Assembly: GCA_028824575.1 (NCBI GenBank)
Contig: JAPPDN010000351.1
Span: 1 to 15,022, forward strand
DNA from: Candidatus Poribacteria bacterium
GTDB taxonomy: Bacteria > Poribacteria > WGA-4E > WGA-3G
Length of the DNA stretch: 15,022 nucleotides
Reading direction: 5' to 3'
Positions 14,135 to 15,022 of this stretch are shown one piece after another (within the stretch, counting starts at the first letter, position 1; every line of letters starts with the position of its first letter). Made by a program: the position numbers and the translations under genes. A model generated the notes under the pieces. It was not told the DNA's origin. It did not search any database and saw nothing but the letters and a program-made list of their open reading frames with translations.

Positions 14135-15022
14135 CTACTGTCTCCCTTCAACCAATGCGTCAACAACCGTTGGGTCGGCAAGCGTTGAAGTATCACCGAG
14201 ATCAGAGATGTCGCCTTCCGCGATTTTGCGGAGGATGCGCCGCATAATCTTGCCGGATCTTGTCTTTGGCAGCGCAGGCGTAAACTGAATCTTATCGGGT
14301 GTGGCGATCGGTCCGATATGTTGTCTAACTGCTTGTTTGATGCCCGTTTCTACCGTATCAGATGCAGATTCACCCGTCATGAGTGTAACATACGCATAGA
14401 TACCTTGTCCCTTGATGTCGTGCGGGTAACCGACGACTGCTGCTTCCGCGACCGCCTCGTGTTGACCGATCGCACCTTCGACCTCCGCTGTTCCTAATCG
14501 GTGGCCTGAAACATTCAAGACATCGTCCACGCGCCCTGTAATCCAGTAGTAGCCATCTTCATCGCGCAGCACCCCATCGCCTGTCATATAATAGCCGGGA
14601 AATCGGCGAAAATAGGTGTCTAAAAACCGTTCATGATCGCCGTAAACCGTTCGCATGATGCCAGGCCACGCCGTTTTGATACACAGGTACCCCGTTGCAG
14701 GGTTACCTTCCACCTCGTTGCCTTCCTCATCTAATATGACGGGTTCAATCCCAAAGAACGGGAACGTTGCCGAACCCGGTTTCAGCGGTGTTACTGCGGG
14801 CAGTGGGGTCATCAGAATCCCGCCGGTCTCGGTTTGCCACCATGTATCCACAATCGGGCACCGTTCCTCGCCGACGATGTTGTAATACCACAGCCATTCC
14901 GGTTCTTTAATCGGTTCACCCACCGTGCCGAGTAACCTGAGTGTGGATCTATCATACTTCTCGACCCTCGGGGGCGAAGCGGCAGTTGATCGGCGTGTTC
15001 TCGCCCGACCTCGTCGAGCCGA
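14135..15022 (-). CDS. acs: Acetyl-CoA synthetase, C-terminal part (partial; 5' end outside window)
   Basis: Makes acetyl-CoA from acetate, ATP and CoA via acetyl-AMP. Visible adenylate-forming motifs, in order: 'LRLLGTVGEP', 'CPIVDTWWQTETGGI', 'YYMTGDGVLRDEDGYYWITG' followed by 'RVDDVLNVSGHRLGTAEVE' (A7-A8, hinge region), and 'PKTRSGKIMRRILRK' with the catalytic lysine that is regulated by acetylation in this family. About 270 residues read clearly as Acs, from VEKYDRS near 14965 to the stop at 14135. A GTG at 14923 is internal (in LLGTVGEP) and is not a real start. Upstream of about 14965 the frame stays open, but the residues become Arg-rich and unlike Acs, and base composition jumps, so the true gene may be interrupted or the assembly chimeric there. 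It is on the same strand as the ComD-like gene, 293 bp away. Confidence 0.9.
   Translation of the reverse strand, partial: SARRGRARTRRSTAASPPRVEKYDRSTLRLLGTVGEPIKEPEWLWYYNIVGEERCPIVDTWWQTETGGILMTPLPAVTPLKPGSATFPFFGIEPVILDEEGNEVEGNPATGYLCIKTAWPGIMRTVYGDHERFLDTYFRRFPGYYMTGDGVLRDEDGYYWITGRVDDVLNVSGHRLGTAEVEGAIGQHEAVAEAAVVGYPHDIKGQGIYAYVTLMTGESASDTVETGIKQAVRQHIGPIATPDKIQFTPALPKTRSGKIMRRILRKIAEGDISDLGDTSTLADPTVVDALVEGRQ

Noticed and set aside
14921..14923. GTG at 14923 as the start of a 262-residue protein
   Set aside because: It is the valine of the conserved LLGTVGEP segment inside acetyl-CoA synthetase; Acs-like sequence continues upstream.
1..15022. CRISPR array, tRNA/rRNA gene, transposase or toxin-antitoxin system
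   Set aside because: No regularly spaced direct repeats, no tRNA-like cloverleaf or rRNA segment, and no transposase or toxin motifs were seen on either strand.

Overview
The window looks like a chromosomal segment of an uncultured, diderm (Gram-negative type) bacterium of moderate GC, under about 50% by eye. A TolC-family outer-membrane channel with a membrane-fusion protein implies an outer membrane. Near-consensus sigma-70 promoters, AGGAGG-type ribosome sites, a sigma-70 factor and NfuA are bacterial. A PEGA/caspase-fold membrane protein, a permuted S55 peptidase and a beta-RFAP-synthase-like GHMP enzyme together would suit a deep-branching lineage such as Candidatus Poribacteria. That placement is a guess from style, not from a search.

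Layout. 1-1040 (minus): 5' part of a gene fusing a seven-iron ferredoxin to a membrane domain; it runs off the left edge. 1190-2263 (plus): truD, divergent from the ferredoxin gene. The two have back-to-back sigma-70 promoters in the 150-bp gap, and these fix both starts. 2291-3919 (minus): a secreted, membrane-anchored caspase-fold protein with a PEGA domain whose catalytic cysteine position holds tyrosine. 3920-4325: a gene-free divergent promoter region. 4326-10346 (plus): a four-gene operon-like run of TolC-family channel, very long MacA/HlyD-type adaptor, MacB/LolD-type ATPase and a secreted S55 (SpoIVB-type) peptidase. 10420-11388 (plus): a GHMP enzyme of the beta-ribofuranosylaminobenzene-5'-phosphate synthase family. 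11399-11420: a terminator between convergent genes. 13068-11443 (minus): a sigma-70 factor gene followed after 21 nt by nfuA. 13841-13347 (minus): a stand-alone thiamine-diphosphate Pyr-domain subunit resembling ComD. 13842-14134: an intergenic stretch rich in inverted repeats. 14135 to the right edge (minus): the C-terminal part of acetyl-CoA synthetase. Its last ~60 bases are GC-rich and no longer read as Acs, suggesting an assembly or recombination junction.

How the genes fit together. The most system-like part is 4326-10346. It encodes an outer-membrane channel, a periplasmic adaptor and an ATPase, but the expected FtsX/MacB-type permease is absent. Its place is taken by an exported serine peptidase whose S55 domain appears circularly permuted (nucleophile Ser before catalytic His). 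A peptidase-coupled export or envelope-maturation role is my inference. The other genes are housekeeping or metabolic: tRNA pseudouridylation, Fe-S carrier, transcription initiation, acetate activation and a possible C1-cofactor step.
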